DNA of 64,000 nt, from assembly GCA_963664675.2 (NCBI GenBank), contig CAXXLB010000020.1, positions 1 to 64,000 on the forward strand. The letters run 5' to 3'. The notes beneath the pieces were generated by a model, which searched no databases, was not told the DNA's origin, and saw only the letters and a program-made list of their open reading frames with translations. This DNA is from JASGMR01 sp963664675 (GTDB lineage Bacteria > Thermotogota > Thermotogae > Petrotogales > Kosmotogaceae). This document shows, piece after piece, positions 62,662-64,000 of the stretch (the stretch's first letter is position 1; the number at the start of each line of letters is the position of its first letter). Both the position numbers and the translations under genes were made by a program.

Positions 62662-63507
62662 TCAAAGTTCCATCATTTCATTTTTTATGTTTCTGAACTG
62701 TGCGGTTTCTACTATCTTCTTAACTCTCCTGACATCATCCTGATTTTCTTCCGAAAGACTCTCCGGATCACTCTCCATTTTTTGAAGTATTCTATCCAGA
62801 TCCTCGTAAGAAATCCCCAGAGCGAATTCATCGGTTATTCCCGGAATAAGGTCGGGCGAGGGAGATTTTCCGATAATTCTTTCGGGCACGTTCAACTCCC
62901 TGGCCAATTGCTTCACTTCCGTCTTGTAGAGATGCATGATCGGCTCAATATCGACCGAATCGTCACCCCATTTTACATAGAAGCCCGTTTTGAATTCACT
63001 CTTGTTCGTCGTTCCTACAACGGCGTAATTTCTTTTTTCCGCTTCGAGATAAAGGCAGCACATTCTTGCCCTGTGTTTCGCCCTGTAATAGGCTATTCCC
63101 CTGCGAAACTCATCGTTTCCGGAATTCTGGAGATCGTCTATGAAGGTATCTTCCTTGGGCAATTCCCTCCACTTATTCTTCACATATTTTTCCTTTATAC
63201 TTCTCGGAATAAAAAGAGCGGGGGGTTCAAGAGAATAAACTCCCATAGCGCGAAGCAATTTGGATATCGGTTTGAGCTTATAATTTATTCCCAAAAAGCT
63301 GCATACAAATCTGGAATCCTCAAGAGTTTCGGACGCCGAATCCCTTTCAGGAAGCAAAAGTCCAAAAACTCTTTCCTTTCCCAGTGCCTCAACGAGCAGA
63401 GACCCAACCACGGCTGAATCTATCCCGCCGCTGATTCCTATAACCGCACCATCAAAAGAATACTTATTAATCGTAGTTTTTATAAAACTCTCAATCTTAT
63501 TCTTCAT
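62662..63507 (-). CDS. nadE: NAD+ synthetase
   Basis: 281 residues from ATG 63507; the longer frame to 63564 begins with TTG and low-complexity sequence, and is doubted. Ammonia-type NadE: ATP-binding loop GISGGIDSAVVGSL, and GTTNKSEFKTGF, WGDDSVDIEPIMHLYKTEV near the substrate site. TATAAT at 63514–63519 ends six bases before the ATG, so transcription may start at the start codon (leaderless). No Shine-Dalgarno sequence is visible. Confidence 0.88.
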   Translation of the reverse strand: MKNKIESFIKTTINKYSFDGAVIGISGGIDSAVVGSLLVEALGKERVFGLLLPERDSASETLEDSRFVCSFLGINYKLKPISKLLRAMGVYSLEPPALFIPRSIKEKYVKNKWRELPKEDTFIDDLQNSGNDEFRRGIAYYRAKHRARMCCLYLEAEKRNYAVVGTTNKSEFKTGFYVKWGDDSVDIEPIMHLYKTEVKQLARELNVPERIIGKSPSPDLIPGITDEFALGISYEDLDRILQKMESDPESLSEENQDDVRRVKKIVETAQFRNIKNEMMEL

Positions 63508-63817
63508 ACTAATATTATACAATTTTTTATAATTATTTTTCGTCCTGAATTCCGAGTTCTTCAAACGTTTTTCTCAACCAGGATAAAGATTTTTCTATCA
63601 ATGGGCCGCCCTTACCTTCACATTCCATACTTATGTATTAATTATAATCGGTACTGATCACATAATTAATAATTCCTATTGTTTGATATATAATATACGG
63701 GATTTTTTGTTCTGTATAAATAATGAAATTCGTATTTATCTTTTAAATCTCACCGCTGCGGAGCAATTTTTATTTATTGTGATAGAATTATTTAGAATTA
63801 ACAGGGAGGTGAAAGTC
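63508..63817. other. Intergenic before GH13 gene
   Basis: Divergent promoters expected. TATAAT near 63,688 could serve the plus-strand gene. No gene is seen. Confidence 0.4.
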
Positions 63818-64000
63818 TTGGAAAGAAAGTGGTGGAAAGAATCCGTAGTTTACCAGATTTATCCAAGGAGTTTCAAAGACAGCAACGGTGATGGAATTGG
63901 CGACCTGAATGGTATTATAGAAAAACTCGATTACATAAAAGAGCTGGGAGCGAATGTCATATGGTTGAATCCGGTATATAAATCGCCGAATGACGACATG
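63818..64000 (+). CDS. GH13 alpha-glucosidase, 3' end outside window
   Basis: The first 61 residues are inside the window. TTG start with GGGAGGTG six bases upstream. The N-terminus (WWKESVVYQIYPRSFKDSNG then DGIGDLNGIIEKLDYIKELG) is that of oligo-1,6-glucosidases and trehalose-6-phosphate hydrolases (GH13 subfamilies 29–31). The downstream catalytic residues cannot be seen. Likely works with pgmB in alpha-glucan or maltose use. Confidence 0.9.
   Translation, partial: MERKWWKESVVYQIYPRSFKDSNGDGIGDLNGIIEKLDYIKELGANVIWLNPVYKSPNDDM

Noticed and set aside
63508..63564. N-terminal extension of NadE
   Set aside because: Begins with TTG without a site, reads as low-complexity AT-rich sequence and overlaps the likely promoter.

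Overview
The window looks like a low-GC, mesophilic member of the Thermotogota or a close relative. The run metG–gyrA–lexA-like–(small spacing)–rpiB on one strand is the arrangement I remember from Thermotoga maritima (from memory, not searched). The EF-Ts homologue is the short ~200-residue form, and oligopeptide ABC transport sits beside GH13 glycosidases. The assignment is an inference; a 16S rRNA or marker-gene search would settle it.

Layout. (1) Bases 1 to about 20,800 are an AT-rich accessory island. It holds the end of a giant 40-residue-repeat protein, an IS3-family insertion sequence, small hypothetical genes, a long minus-strand defence cluster (hsdM, hsdS, a DUF559 nuclease between long direct repeats, hsdR, a 37-codon micro-ORF, a TIR-domain protein, a PD-(D/E)XK protein with an EF-Tu-like barrel, and an HNH protein), and a secreted protein with two formylglycine-generating-enzyme (FGE) domains. 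The two FGE domains differ mainly in a C-terminal patch that looks like the variable region of a diversity-generating retroelement. Most gene ends in the island are followed by unusual degenerate short-period arrays (11-bp and 7-bp periods). (2) 20.8–26 kb is a five-gene peptide ABC transporter operon. (3) 26.2–32.8 kb has an acyltransferase with a probable AUA start, then a minus-strand operon murJ–PHP phosphatase–lytic transglycosylase–GH13–EamA transporter. (4) 32.8–39.9 kb has nifS–nifU behind a Fur-like palindrome and the metG / gyrA–lexA-like–rpiB housekeeping block. (5) 40.1–41.7 kb is a small operon pairing an EF-Ts homologue with a TetR regulator behind a 31-bp palindromic operator. 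(6) 41.8–50.5 kb is a complete lsr-type autoinducer-2 locus, lsrACDB diverging from lsrR–lsrK–cupin–lsrF, with a cupin where enterobacteria have lsrG. (7) 50.5–64 kb is mixed chromosomal content: exonuclease/phosphatase-family protein, RidA, aminoglycoside adenylyltransferase-like protein, GNAT protein, secreted proteins, MgtC, a Ca-type P-ATPase, RNase H, beta-phosphoglucomutase, NAD synthetase and the start of an alpha-glucosidase.

How it works together. The core is a saccharolytic and peptide-using anaerobe's gene set: peptide import, alpha-glucan breakdown and beta-phosphoglucomutase. The lsr locus would import, phosphorylate and degrade AI-2 or a similar sugar-like ligand. The island carries layered anti-phage functions and a candidate hypervariable surface protein. 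The most interesting signals are the paired variable regions in the FGE protein, the TIR/nuclease trio embedded behind a type I restriction system, the DUF559 element bounded by hairpin-rich direct repeats, and the 11-bp arrays that mark 3' ends of island genes. No rRNA, tRNA or CRISPR array was seen.
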